Part shown: positions 43,139 through 51,826 of the stretch, piece by piece
How the letters are laid out: each line of letters begins with the position of its first letter
Numbering within the stretch: position 1 is the first letter of the stretch
Assembly (NCBI GenBank): GCA_016788885.1
Contig: JAEURX010000043.1
Location: 43,854 to 107,853 of the forward strand
Reading direction: 5' to 3'
Length of the DNA: 64,000 nucleotides
From: Nitrospira sp.
Lineage (GTDB): Bacteria; Nitrospirota; Nitrospiria; Nitrospirales; Nitrospiraceae
The notes under the pieces: model-generated
Told to the model about the DNA's origin: nothing
The model's input: only the letters and a program-made list of their open reading frames with translations
Database searches by the model: none
Program-made: the position numbers and the translations under genes

Positions 43139-45499
43139 ATGAACGATCCCCGCAAGTGGATGAATCAACGAATGTCTGCAGCCGGTCTGCTGGCGGGGAG
43201 CCTGCTCGCGGCGGGCTGGTTTTCCGTGCCGACCACGATGATTGCCGCCATGGCGCCGGATTCCTCTCCGCGTCAGATTCTCCAACAAGCCAAAGCCATG
43301 GAAGCGGAACAGCGGTATGAGGAAGCCATTGCGGCCTACCGGCAATACCTCATGGCCAGGCCGGACCATGATGATGTGCGGGCGACGGTGGCGAAACTCC
43401 TGTCCTGGCAGGGACAATGGGATGACGCCATCGCCATTTACCGCGATCTTCTGACCCGCCAACCGCTGGATCATGACAACCGTGTGAGTCTGGCTCGAGT
43501 CCTGTCCTGGAAGAAGCAATTCGCCGAGGCGCGGGAAGAATTTGAACGGGTGCTTCACGATGAGCCGACGCATGCCGAGGCCCTGGCGGGCCTGGGGGAT
43601 CTGCTGTTGTGGAACGGGCAACGTGAGCAGGCGCTTCCGTACTACGAACGGGCGGTCGCGGCTTCCGGGGATGAAGCGTTGGAGGCACGGTTGCGGGCCG
43701 TGAAAGCCGAGATCGAATCGGCTACTCCGGCTTCCGATCCGCCGTCTACCCGCAGCAGCGAACCGGAACCGACCGATGGAAGTCGGGCGTTGGAGCGAGG
43801 CCGCCGCTTGGAAACGATGCGCCAGCCTGAGGACGCGTTGACTGTGTATCGCGAGGGTCTTCGAGCGTCTCCAGGCCATGATGAACTGCGCGCTGCCGTG
43901 GCACGGCTGCTGTCCTGGCAAGGGGCTCATGCCGAAGCCGCCGGGTTGTACCGGGAGGTGTTGGCTCGTCATCCGGAGGATCAAGACATTCGCGTGGCGC
44001 TGGCGCAAGTGTTGTCGTGGCAGAAACAGTTTGACGAGGCTGGGCGGCTGTACCGGGAGGTTTTACAGGCGGAGCCGACTCAGATCGAGGCTCGTCGTGG
44101 ACTGGCGGAGGTGGCGCATTGGCGGGGTGACCGATCGGAGGCCCTGGAGCGCTATGAGGCGCTGTTGGCCGAAACACAGGATCCAGAAAGCGAAGAAAGG
44201 CTGCGGGCCATTCGGGCGGAAATACAGGCCGCGGTACCCTCTGTTGCCGAGCCGCCTGCCAGCGTTGCCTTGACAGAGGCGCGGCCGTTGCAGCCGCTGA
44301 GGAATCTCATGGAACGGGCCACCAGATTCGAGGTGGCCAAGCAGTATCACGAGGCGGAAGGCGTCTACCGCGAGGCGCTGCAGGATTATCCTGACAACGA
44401 CGAGATCCGTAGCGCGTTGGCGCGCCTGTTGTCCTGGCAAGGGGCTCATGCCGAAGCTGCCGAGTTGTACCGCGAGGTGTTGACGCGGCATCCGGAGGAT
44501 CAAGACATTCGCGTCGCGCTGGCGCAGGTGTTGTCGTGGCAGAAACAGTTCGAGGAGGCGGGTCGGTTATACCGAGAGGTGTTGCAGGCCGAGCCGACCC
44601 AGATCGAGGCTCGCCGTGGACTGGCGGAGGTGGCGCATTGGCGAGGTGATCGCTCGGAGGCCCTGGAGCGCTATGAGGCGCTGTTGGCCGAGACTCACGA
44701 CCCGGCCATTGAGCAGCGGATTCATGCGGTGCAATCGGAATTGCTGGTCTCGCCACGGGCTTCGGTGGGGCAGGGGCTGACCGGACTGCGGCTTCCCTAC
44801 CGGGATTACGCCAAGATCGGTTATGGCCACTATTCCTATACCAAGAATCAACCGGACGAGCGTGACCTGTTATTTGAAATAGCCAAGCCCTTCGGGAATC
44901 AAACGCTGGTCTTGCGAGTTGAACCGATCAATCGGTTTGGATTCCACGACACGCCGGTCTCGGCCGAGTTTTATAGCCCCTTGTGGCAGCGAGCCTGGGG
45001 ATATGTCGCGGCACAGGGGACGGTGAATCCGAATTTTTCCCCCAACTACTCCTTTATTGGGGAGGTGGCGCAAGGACTGGGTGGGGTGCATGCCTCGCTT
45101 GCGCCCATCGAGCTGTCGTTCGGCTACCGGCGATTAAATTATAAGCAGGACGACATTGATCTGCTGATGCCTGGGCTGACGGTCTTCCTGCCCTTCAATC
45201 TCTGGCTGACCGAAAAGGTGTATCTCATTCCCAACACGGGCGCGGTCACTCTGGCCTCTCAGCTCACCTGGCGACCGACGGAACGCCTGCAGTTCTTCGC
45301 GTCCGGCTCGTTCGGCACCTCCGGTGAACGGATCGTGGCGGCGCAGGACTTTACCCGTGTAGGGAGCCGTACGATTCAAGGGGGCGTCACGTTTCCGATC
45401 AACGAGCGATTCTCCGCCGAAGCGGCCGGATACTATGAGGACCGTGGATTTCTCTATGTCCGTCGGGGCGGCAACTTCAACCTGATCTATCATTGGTGA
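43139..45499 (+). CDS. TPR plus outer-membrane beta-barrel protein (PgaA/YaiO-like exporter)
   Basis: 786 residues from ATG 43139. A signal peptide is followed by TPR repeats arranged as three modules with the pattern A/RLLSWQG ... ARVLSWKKQF ... LAEVAHWRGDR. From about residue 545 a YaiO-type beta-barrel begins (DYAKIGYGHYSYT, RVEPINRFGF, ELSFGYRRLNY), ending in NFNLIYHW with an aromatic C-terminal residue typical for outer-membrane insertion. The protein likely exports or organises the polysaccharide. Modules 2 and 3 are nearly identical in DNA (see repeats). Confidence 0.82.
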   Translation: MNDPRKWMNQRMSAAGLLAGSLLAAGWFSVPTTMIAAMAPDSSPRQILQQAKAMEAEQRYEEAIAAYRQYLMARPDHDDVRATVAKLLSWQGQWDDAIAIYRDLLTRQPLDHDNRVSLARVLSWKKQFAEAREEFERVLHDEPTHAEALAGLGDLLLWNGQREQALPYYERAVAASGDEALEARLRAVKAEIESATPASDPPSTRSSEPEPTDGSRALERGRRLETMRQPEDALTVYREGLRASPGHDELRAAVARLLSWQGAHAEAAGLYREVLARHPEDQDIRVALAQVLSWQKQFDEAGRLYREVLQAEPTQIEARRGLAEVAHWRGDRSEALERYEALLAETQDPESEERLRAIRAEIQAAVPSVAEPPASVALTEARPLQPLRNLMERATRFEVAKQYHEAEGVYREALQDYPDNDEIRSALARLLSWQGAHAEAAELYREVLTRHPEDQDIRVALAQVLSWQKQFEEAGRLYREVLQAEPTQIEARRGLAEVAHWRGDRSEALERYEALLAETHDPAIEQRIHAVQSELLVSPRASVGQGLTGLRLPYRDYAKIGYGHYSYTKNQPDERDLLFEIAKPFGNQTLVLRVEPINRFGFHDTPVSAEFYSPLWQRAWGYVAAQGTVNPNFSPNYSFIGEVAQGLGGVHASLAPIELSFGYRRLNYKQDDIDLLMPGLTVFLPFNLWLTEKVYLIPNTGAVTLASQLTWRPTERLQFFASGSFGTSGERIVAAQDFTRVGSRTIQGGVTFPINERFSAEAAGYYEDRGFLYVRRGGNFNLIYHW
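43910..44180. repeat. In-frame duplicated TPR module, first copy
   Basis: 271 bp that recur at 44429-44699, exactly 519 bp (173 codons) later, at over 90% identity by eye. Both lie inside the TPR-barrel gene and keep the reading frame. Confidence 0.85.
44429..44699. repeat. In-frame duplicated TPR module, second copy
   Basis: Partner of 43910-44180. Differences are mostly at third codon positions, with a few amino-acid changes, so the duplication is recent or maintained by conversion. Confidence 0.85.
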
Positions 45500-45503
45500 G
45501 TAG

Positions 45504-47444
45504 ATGCTGCATCGCACGAGTGTCCGTATCGGTGGTCTCGCGTTCCTCATGCTGCTCCTGCTGATGGGCGGCTGGGCGCTCTTCTGGTCGCAATCCGACC
45601 GGCCCTACGAGGTTCCGGAACAGGACTTTTACCGGTTTCCCGGTCTGTCGGGGCCCAATCATGTCACAGTCGTGCCGCCGAAAGTGCCGACCTCCTGGAA
45701 CAGGTATGGGCAGGGATCGAGCAGTCGTCTGGCGATTCTGCTGACCGATCCGGACTCCTGTTGGCTCGCGTTGGCCCACGGGCTCAAGTCGATCGGCGTG
45801 CCCTTCCGCATCACACGAGACGTGCGGGAAGCCCTGTCTCACCGGACGGTCTTGGTCTACCCGATGATCTCAGGAAAAGTGCTGAATCCTGCGGAGTTGC
45901 AGGCGCTGGCGGAATTTCCGAAGACAGGTGGTACGTTGATCGGCGTGCAGGTGCTGGGTGGTGGATTGAATCAGGTGTTCGGGTTTCGTGATGCCGTTGC
46001 CTCGCGTCAGCGGTATGACCTGACATTTTCCGGGGGTGCTCCGCTGCTGTCGGAACTGACCGATCCACAAGAACGAACGTTGCGAATCGGTGTTCGGGAA
46101 AAAAACCTGGAGGTGATGGGTACGTACGGCTATACCGACGCGGCAACGCCGCTCGCGCGTTTTGACGATGGCACCGCCGCCGTCACACAGGTCGCACATG
46201 AGCGTGGCCGGGCCTATGCCATCGGCGTGGATCTCGGGTTTCTGCTGTCGAAAGGCTACAACAATCGCGGAGATGAACTAGTCAAGACCTTCGACAATCA
46301 GTTTGATCCGACGCTGGACGTGTGGCTGCGGCTGCTCAAATCCATCTACCGTGCGACGGAAGAGCGGGCGGTGACGCTCGGCACGGTGCCGTTCGGGAAA
46401 TCGCTCTCCGTCATGTTGACGCACGATGTCGATTTTACCCAGTCCATGAACAATGCGGTGGACTATGCGGAGTACGAGAAGAGTCAGGGGCTGGTCGGCA
46501 CCTATTTCATTCAAGTGAAATATATTCGCGACTACAACGATGACATCTTCTTCAACGACGAAGGGGTGCGTCACCTGGCGCGTCTTGCCGAGCTCGGGAT
46601 GGAGGTGGGAAGTCATACGATCGCGCATTCGAAGGTGTTCGACCAGTTTCCCGTGGGGACTGGTCGTGAATCCTATCCCTCCTACGCGCCGTTTGTGAAA
46701 AGCCGGAGAACGGCCTTCAACGCCAGCCTGCTGGGCGAACTGCGGGTCAGCAAGTTCCTCATCGATCATTTCTCAGGACAGGACATTGTCTCGTTCAGGC
46801 CGGGGGAATTGTCGAATCCATTCGGGCTGCCTCAAGCACTGCATGCAACAGGGTTTCGGTTCAGTTCAACTGCCACGGCGAATAACTCGCTCACCCACCT
46901 GCCCTATCAATTGACGTACGACCGCCTGACAGAGAGTGAAGTCGATGTGTTTGAGTTTCCCGTGACGATCGAAGATGAAGAATTTCCGAAGTTGGGTGAC
47001 CGGCTTCCGCAAGCGCTTGAGCTGGCGCGGAAGCTCAGCCGGTATGGAGGCTCGATGGTGGTGCTCATTCATCCGAATGTCCTCGACCACAAGCTCGCGT
47101 TCGAGAAGGGGTTCGTGGAAGGCGTGCGTCCTTCTGCCTGGTTTGGTTCGGTGGGAGGGTTCGGCCGGTGGTGGGCGGCGCGCGATCAAGTTCAATTGGA
47201 TGTGGTGCGCGAGTCGACGGAACTGCGGGTGACGCTGACGGCGCCAAGTCCCGTCTCCGGGTTGACCCTTGAGGTGCCGAACGGATGGGAACTTGCGCGT
47301 TCCGGCTCCTCTGTGCAGGGGGTGGAGCAACAGGGAACGATCGTGACCGTCCCCGAGTTGCAGGGCACCCACACCGTCCGATTGACGCCGCGTGCCATGA
47401 TTCCCGCAGGCCGTCGCGCGTCACCGGCCGGTCGTCGCACCTAA
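45504..47444 (+). CDS. Membrane-anchored NodB-type polysaccharide deacetylase
   Basis: 646 residues with one N-terminal membrane anchor (LAFLMLLLLMGGWALFW). Residues about 75-250 resemble a glutamine-amidotransferase-like/DUF2194-type domain. The catalytic deacetylase part shows LTHDVDFTQ (about 304-312) with the metal Asp-Asp pair region and SHTIAHS with His371 and His375; FRPGEL corresponds to motif 3. It would remove acetyl groups from the nascent polymer in the periplasm. It starts 4 bases after the exporter stop and completes the plus-strand operon. A small beta-sandwich ends the protein. Confidence 0.82.
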   Translation: MLHRTSVRIGGLAFLMLLLLMGGWALFWSQSDRPYEVPEQDFYRFPGLSGPNHVTVVPPKVPTSWNRYGQGSSSRLAILLTDPDSCWLALAHGLKSIGVPFRITRDVREALSHRTVLVYPMISGKVLNPAELQALAEFPKTGGTLIGVQVLGGGLNQVFGFRDAVASRQRYDLTFSGGAPLLSELTDPQERTLRIGVREKNLEVMGTYGYTDAATPLARFDDGTAAVTQVAHERGRAYAIGVDLGFLLSKGYNNRGDELVKTFDNQFDPTLDVWLRLLKSIYRATEERAVTLGTVPFGKSLSVMLTHDVDFTQSMNNAVDYAEYEKSQGLVGTYFIQVKYIRDYNDDIFFNDEGVRHLARLAELGMEVGSHTIAHSKVFDQFPVGTGRESYPSYAPFVKSRRTAFNASLLGELRVSKFLIDHFSGQDIVSFRPGELSNPFGLPQALHATGFRFSSTATANNSLTHLPYQLTYDRLTESEVDVFEFPVTIEDEEFPKLGDRLPQALELARKLSRYGGSMVVLIHPNVLDHKLAFEKGFVEGVRPSAWFGSVGGFGRWWAARDQVQLDVVRESTELRVTLTAPSPVSGLTLEVPNGWELARSGSSVQGVEQQGTIVTVPELQGTHTVRLTPRAMIPAGRRASPAGRRT

Positions 47445-47500
47445 GCTGCGTTCGAACGGGTGGTCAGTCTCCCAAGCGACATGGCGCGCGCGGCGACTTC

Positions 47501-48613
47501 CTAGGCCGTGCGCACCTGTGGAGGGATGGCGGAATTCGGCTGGTCCGTCTTCACGTGTGACTGCGCCATGAATGGAAGCAAGTGTTCCTTTGCCTCGACG
47601 GTGGTGAGCGCCTCACAGAGTTGCGTCAGGCGCTCGATCGTCATCCAGGGCAGATTCGAAAGAGCTTCTGCAGCCCGATAGCAGACCCACCAATGCTCAT
47701 CGCTCAAGAGGGCGATGAGTCGCCCTTCATCTTCTTCGACGCCGACCTTCCCCAATGCCGATGCCGCTTGAAGGCGGACGAACCATGTCGGATGGGAGAG
47801 GTGCGTCCGGATCGTGGCAACATCACGAGGATCGCTGCATTCGCCAAACAGGAAGAGGCAGGCCGACAGTACATCATCAGGCGGCGTTCCCTTCTTCAGG
47901 AGGGCTCTGAGCGGTGGCAGCGCATGCTGGCTCTGGGTCGCCGCAAGATGGCGGATCAGGCGGGCCCCGATTTCCGGGGTGGCCTCACAGGCGGCCTTCG
48001 CGATGGCCTCGGCCGCAATGTCCGCTCCGGCCGGTTCGAACATGGCGACCACTTTGAGGGGTGACCAGTCGTTGCGACGGCTGAGAACGGGAACCAGGAG
48101 TGGGATCGCCTCTTTCGCATCGATCTGTAAGAGGGCTTTGGCTGCGACCAAGGAGACAAAGGCATTGTCGGCCTGCAGCATCGCGGCGAGATCGTTCCAG
48201 ATTGATCGTTCCTGAAGGTGGCCGAGCGTCACGATGGCCAACAATCGGCGGCGGAGCAGCCTGGCGTGGAGGAGTTCTTTCGCGAATTGGTCCGTCCCTG
48301 TTCGTTTGGCGAGTTCCTTCAGATTCGTGCGCGCCTCTCCGCGGATGGACTCATAGCAATGGTTCCAGAGGTAGAGCAGCACGATGTGGTCGCGCGTCGT
48401 GAGCGGTGGCAGCGTCTCCGGCACTTCGACGACACATTGGGCGAGCAAGGGCCGCCAGGTCTCGGTGACGGTGCGCCGCCGACGGTCCTTGGTGAGGCGT
48501 ATGAACCGAAGCAGGAGAATGCCCAGGAGCAGCAGAAATACGGCGGAATAGATGGTGATCGCGGCGAGGCTGCCGATGCGGAGCGTCAGGTTTGACTGGT
48601 CCAGAGCCAGCAC
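47501..48613 (-). CDS. Membrane-anchored HEAT-repeat protein
   Basis: 370 residues with one membrane helix near residues 13-35 and a basic stretch after it (RLTKDRRRRT), so the bulk is cytoplasmic. HEAT/PBS-lyase-type repeats follow: LLAIVTLGHLQERSIWNDL, AAKALLQIDAKEAIPLLVPVL and AASALGKVGVEEDEGRLIALL. It is probably a scaffold. The gene lies 22 bp after the response-regulator stop on the same strand, suggesting that the regulator acts on or through it. Confidence 0.78.
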   Translation of the reverse strand: MLALDQSNLTLRIGSLAAITIYSAVFLLLLGILLLRFIRLTKDRRRRTVTETWRPLLAQCVVEVPETLPPLTTRDHIVLLYLWNHCYESIRGEARTNLKELAKRTGTDQFAKELLHARLLRRRLLAIVTLGHLQERSIWNDLAAMLQADNAFVSLVAAKALLQIDAKEAIPLLVPVLSRRNDWSPLKVVAMFEPAGADIAAEAIAKAACEATPEIGARLIRHLAATQSQHALPPLRALLKKGTPPDDVLSACLFLFGECSDPRDVATIRTHLSHPTWFVRLQAASALGKVGVEEDEGRLIALLSDEHWWVCYRAAEALSNLPWMTIERLTQLCEALTTVEAKEHLLPFMAQSHVKTDQPNSAIPPQVRTA

Positions 48614-48635
48614 ACGATGCCTTCCGGTGGGTGGC

Positions 48636-49031
48636 TCAGGCTGCCTGGCCGACGAACCGTTTCAGTCGACTGGTCAGTTCGCGCGGGTTGAACGGCTTGA
48701 CCATATAATCGCTGGCGCCGGTCTCCAATGCGCGTTTGATATCGTGCTCGCTGCCGTCGGCCGTCAGCATCACGATCGGCACCTTTCCCCAGCCGTCACG
48801 CTTTCTGAGATAGGTGAGCACCTGTAGTCCGCTCAGAAACGGGAGCATCACATCCAGCAATACAATATCCGGTGGCGCGATGGTATCGGCGAGTTCCTGG
48901 GCCTGCCGGCCGTCTTTGGCGTGGATGACTTGGTAACTCGCCCGTTCGAGAAGAAACCTCAGGAGGCTCGCCGTGTCTTCCTCATCTTCCACCATAAGTA
49001 CCCTGAGTTTGGGATGTGCGACGCTTTCCAT
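48636..49031 (-). CDS. Single-domain response regulator
   Basis: 131 residues from ATG 49031 (AAGGAG upstream), a lone receiver domain: the acidic pair in VEDEEDT, phospho-Asp in VLLDVMLPF, the Thr in VMLTADGSEHD and the Lys in DYMVKPFNP. It has no output domain, so it would act by protein contact. It is encoded between an Hpt protein (170 bp upstream) and a HEAT protein, as part of a phosphorelay cluster whose kinase appears damaged. Confidence 0.9.
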   Translation of the reverse strand: MESVAHPKLRVLMVEDEEDTASLLRFLLERASYQVIHAKDGRQAQELADTIAPPDIVLLDVMLPFLSGLQVLTYLRKRDGWGKVPIVMLTADGSEHDIKRALETGASDYMVKPFNPRELTSRLKRFVGQAA

Positions 49032-49201
49032 GCACGCGCTCCTTCGGTGACGAAGCATGAGGGGCCTGAACTGTCAGACGGTTCTGGCCCGGACGAGTTC
49101 ATTCTCTTGTAGCATGAATTCCTACAACGCACGAACACTTCTTCATTTTTGCCCTCGGCATAGCTTACCTGGATGGGGATGCCGGGAACGGCGCACACCG
49201 C

Positions 49202-49537
49202 TTACTCATAGGTGATCTGAACACGTTCAAGGTATGCCGCCAGCGTCACGAGGTGTTTTCGAATGGAGGCGTCATCGGCGACTTTGGCCGCCGCTTCCAC
49301 GTGACCTGCGATGGTGGTCATGGCGTGAAAGCCGTAACTGCCGCTGACCCCTTTCATGCCGTGGGCGACTCGCTTGATCGTGTCGAAGTCCTGTTTGTCG
49401 ACGGCGTCGGTCATCGTCATGATTTCTTTGGTCCGGTTGGCCATGAATTTGGGGATCAGTGGCTCGAATGATGAGTCCACCACCACCGGAAGGGGTCCGG
49501 TCCCGAGGTCGGATGCCACAGGTGCCGTCTCGCTCAT
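49202..49537 (-). CDS. Hpt phosphotransfer protein
   Basis: A 111-residue histidine phosphotransfer domain: KRVAHGMKGVSGSYGF holds the phospho-His in the H-x-x-K-G pattern, followed by a helix with AGHVEAAAK. It would relay phosphate between the hybrid kinase receivers and the single receiver encoded downstream. Its ATG overlaps the kinase stop (TGATG), so the two are translationally coupled. Confidence 0.86.
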   Translation of the reverse strand: MSETAPVASDLGTGPLPVVVDSSFEPLIPKFMANRTKEIMTMTDAVDKQDFDTIKRVAHGMKGVSGSYGFHAMTTIAGHVEAAAKVADDASIRKHLVTLAAYLERVQITYE

Positions 49538-50901
49538 CAGGCCGCCTCCTTCCCGGAGCTGGATGGTAGGTAGCGCCGCACGGCCTCCAGCAACGTGTGT
49601 TTTTTGATGGGTTTGGTCAGGTAGGCGGTGACACCGGCCGCGCGGGCCTTCTCGATGTCCTCTTCAAAGGCACTCGCTGTCAGCGCGATGATCGGGGTCG
49701 CCTCACGCCCCTCCGTGGTTTCCCATGCGCGAATCGCGCGGGTCGCAGCATACCCGTCCATGATCGGCATCTGAATATCCATCAGGACCAGGTCGTACCG
49801 GCCGGCTTGAAACGTGTTCACCCCCTCTGCGCCGTGTTCTGCCAGATCAAGGCGGCAGGACAGGGCTTTCAGAAACAACGTGATCAGGACTCGATTGTCT
49901 TCCATGTCTTCGACAAGCAGCACCCTGAGCGGGTGGGGGTCGGACGTTGAGGAGTGATTCGCGCTTGGCGGCTGAACGGCTTGCGGAGGCGCTGGTGTCC
50001 GCAGCGCGCTGTTGACGGCGTTCAGGAGTCTGGTGCGGCTGAGGGGTTTGTATAAGTAGCCAGCAATGGTCACGGTATCGGTATAGCGAGCGGTGGCGTG
50101 GCGCACCTCCTCGGTGTGTAAGACCACGGGCATCGCCACGGTGTCTGCGCGCTGCCGTAGGGCCTGCGCCAGGGACATGCCGTGTTGATCGGGTAAGTGG
50201 CTGTCGACGATGGCCAGGTCCATGGGTTCATGTCGTGCGTGAGCTGCATCCAGGGTAGCCAGGGCGGATGTGCCGGTGTGCGATTCGATGATGGTGGCAC
50301 CGAGGTCGGAAAGGTGCGCCTGGATGATCATTCGGCTGACGGGGTTGCCGTCGACGACGAGGATTCGACGGCCCTGCAGATCGACCGATGGCGCCGCCGA
50401 TGGGGATTCGGTAGTGGGCATTGACACAGGGGGAAGGATGAACGAAAAGGTGCTGCCTTGCCCGAGGATGCTCTCAGCCGTGAGTCGGCTTCCCATCATG
50501 TCGATAAGTCGTTGTGACAGACTCAGGCCGAGCCCGGTGCCGCCATACTTGCGGGTTGTGGAGGAGTCTCCTTGCGTGAAATTCTGGAAGATGGCAGCGA
50601 TCTTGTCGCGCGGGATCCCGATGCCGGTATCCGAGACGGAAACACGCAGGGCACCGGCCATTTCAGGCTCAGGAACCGGCTCCACTCGAATCACCACTTC
50701 GCCCTGCTCCGTAAATTTGACCGCATTCCCGACCAGGCTCACGAGGACCTGCCGCAGACGTGTTGGATCGCCAAGGATTGAAATGGGGACCTGCGGATGT
50801 ACGAAGGCCAGGAGGGTGATGTGTTTGGCGTGGGCCAGGACGGCCATCGATTCCGCAGTCCGATCGATGAGTTCATGAAGGTCGAAGGGGATGGATTCCA
50901 T
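49537..50901 (-). CDS. 5'-truncated hybrid histidine kinase (HATPase-REC-REC)
   Basis: The open frame of 454 residues starts at ATG 50901, inside what should be the DHp-to-ATPase linker. Domains: ATPase (RQVLVSLVGNAVKFTEQG N-box, DTGIGIP, KYGGTGLGLS), then a first receiver that is atypical (VVDGNPVS, IVDSHLPD, YLYKPLS), then a canonical second receiver (VEDMEDN, LMDIQMPIMDGY, TASAFE, TKPIKKH). The phospho-accepting His helix and any sensor domain are missing. Upstream, in the same frame and behind a TGA, the end of the DHp domain is still recognisable (50902-50967). It may be a non-functional remnant, or it may act as a phosphatase/phosphorelay piece with the coupled Hpt protein. Confidence 0.75.
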   Translation of the reverse strand: MESIPFDLHELIDRTAESMAVLAHAKHITLLAFVHPQVPISILGDPTRLRQVLVSLVGNAVKFTEQGEVVIRVEPVPEPEMAGALRVSVSDTGIGIPRDKIAAIFQNFTQGDSSTTRKYGGTGLGLSLSQRLIDMMGSRLTAESILGQGSTFSFILPPVSMPTTESPSAAPSVDLQGRRILVVDGNPVSRMIIQAHLSDLGATIIESHTGTSALATLDAAHARHEPMDLAIVDSHLPDQHGMSLAQALRQRADTVAMPVVLHTEEVRHATARYTDTVTIAGYLYKPLSRTRLLNAVNSALRTPAPPQAVQPPSANHSSTSDPHPLRVLLVEDMEDNRVLITLFLKALSCRLDLAEHGAEGVNTFQAGRYDLVLMDIQMPIMDGYAATRAIRAWETTEGREATPIIALTASAFEEDIEKARAAGVTAYLTKPIKKHTLLEAVRRYLPSSSGKEAA

Positions 50902-50967
50902 CTGTATACGTCAGGCCTCTATTTTGGACAGGTCGAGAATGCCGTTGAGCAAGTCGAGCAGGCTCGA
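50902..50967 (-). pseudogene. Remnant of the kinase DHp domain behind an in-frame TGA
   Basis: Reading the minus strand in the frame of the kinase, codons encode SLLDLLNGILDLSKIEA, then TGA (50913-50911), then RIQ and the ATG at 50901. In intact kinases this reads SKIEAG, so TGA replaces a Gly codon (GGA needs one change). Further upstream, 50968-51337, the frame is open to about 51339 but no His box (HExRTP) is found in any minus frame; I see no gene there. Confidence 0.7.
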
Positions 50968-51337
50968 CGCGGCGCGACTGAAACGATTCTTGTGGCCCCA
51001 GACCACAGCATACCGCCGATCGGCTGGCACCCACCGATTTCCCGCCTTCTCCTTATCGGTCAAGCTCGACCGACCTTGAGGCTTGCCGGTTGGCGTAAGG
51101 TGTTGGTCCTGCCGGATGATCTCGAGACAACTGTCGTAGACAGACTCTGTGGCGATCTGTGTGAAGCGGAGACTGTTGCCTTGTTCAGAGGCATTGCCGA
51201 GGGTGGTCGACATAGGGAGTGGTTGGTATGAGCAAAATTCTTGATGAGGCTTGAGGCTTCTGCCCATGCATGGTATGTAAAACGATCGTCCCCACACCGA
51301 AAAACTGCCTCCAGTTCGAAATACCAGGATGTACACC

Positions 51338-51823
51338 ATGAAGCACCACCCGTTGTCTCTTCTCTCACTTGTCGCGGCCCTGTTGATGGTACACGCGTGC
51401 AGTCATGCGCCGCGGCCGCAAGAGGCTGTCTGGGTCGAACCGGCAGCGGGGGAAATCTCCCTGCACCGCGGGGAGAATGCGGTGCTGGCCGGTGAGTGGG
51501 AATATGAAGAAGGTGGGATGGTGGTGCCGTTGAAGTTGGATCGATTCGGCAACGGCTCGTATGATTTTAAGGATGGGCGGTTTCGGACCGACGTGCTCAC
51601 CGATCACCGATGGGCAGGGGCGTGGGCTCAGCGGGAAAACGATCGCGAAGGGGGATTCGAGATTACCCTGTCGCCGGACTATTCAGAGGGTGAAGGTCGC
51701 TGGTGGTATACCCGCATCGAAGAGGACCGTGCGCCGACCAAAGCCGGCGGGCGCTTCCACGTGGTGAAAGTGCAGTCGATGGCAGACAATCACCCGGTGC
51801 CTGCCGAACAGGCGCCCCATTAG
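51338..51823 (+). CDS. Hypothetical lipoprotein
   Basis: 161 residues from ATG 51338 (AGGA eight bases upstream). The signal peptide ends in a lipobox-like LMVHAC. The mature part contains LAGEWEYEEGG, GSYDFKDGRF and WAGAWAQRENDREGGFEI, an antiparallel beta pattern that resembles a small lipocalin-like or extracellular binding domain. Function unknown. It is convergent with the dehydrogenase gene (3-bp gap). Confidence 0.72.
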   Translation: MKHHPLSLLSLVAALLMVHACSHAPRPQEAVWVEPAAGEISLHRGENAVLAGEWEYEEGGMVVPLKLDRFGNGSYDFKDGRFRTDVLTDHRWAGAWAQRENDREGGFEITLSPDYSEGEGRWWYTRIEEDRAPTKAGGRFHVVKVQSMADNHPVPAEQAPH

Positions 51824-51826
51824 CCG

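Noticed and set aside
50911..50913. TGA in the kinase read as selenocysteine
   Set aside because: The position is a Gly in the kinase family, no Sec insertion structure is apparent, and the upstream domain is missing anyway.
50911..51213. A 100-residue minus-strand protein ending in the kinase DHp remnant
   Set aside because: No Shine-Dalgarno, no recognised domain before the last 18 residues, and no His box; treated as degenerate sequence.
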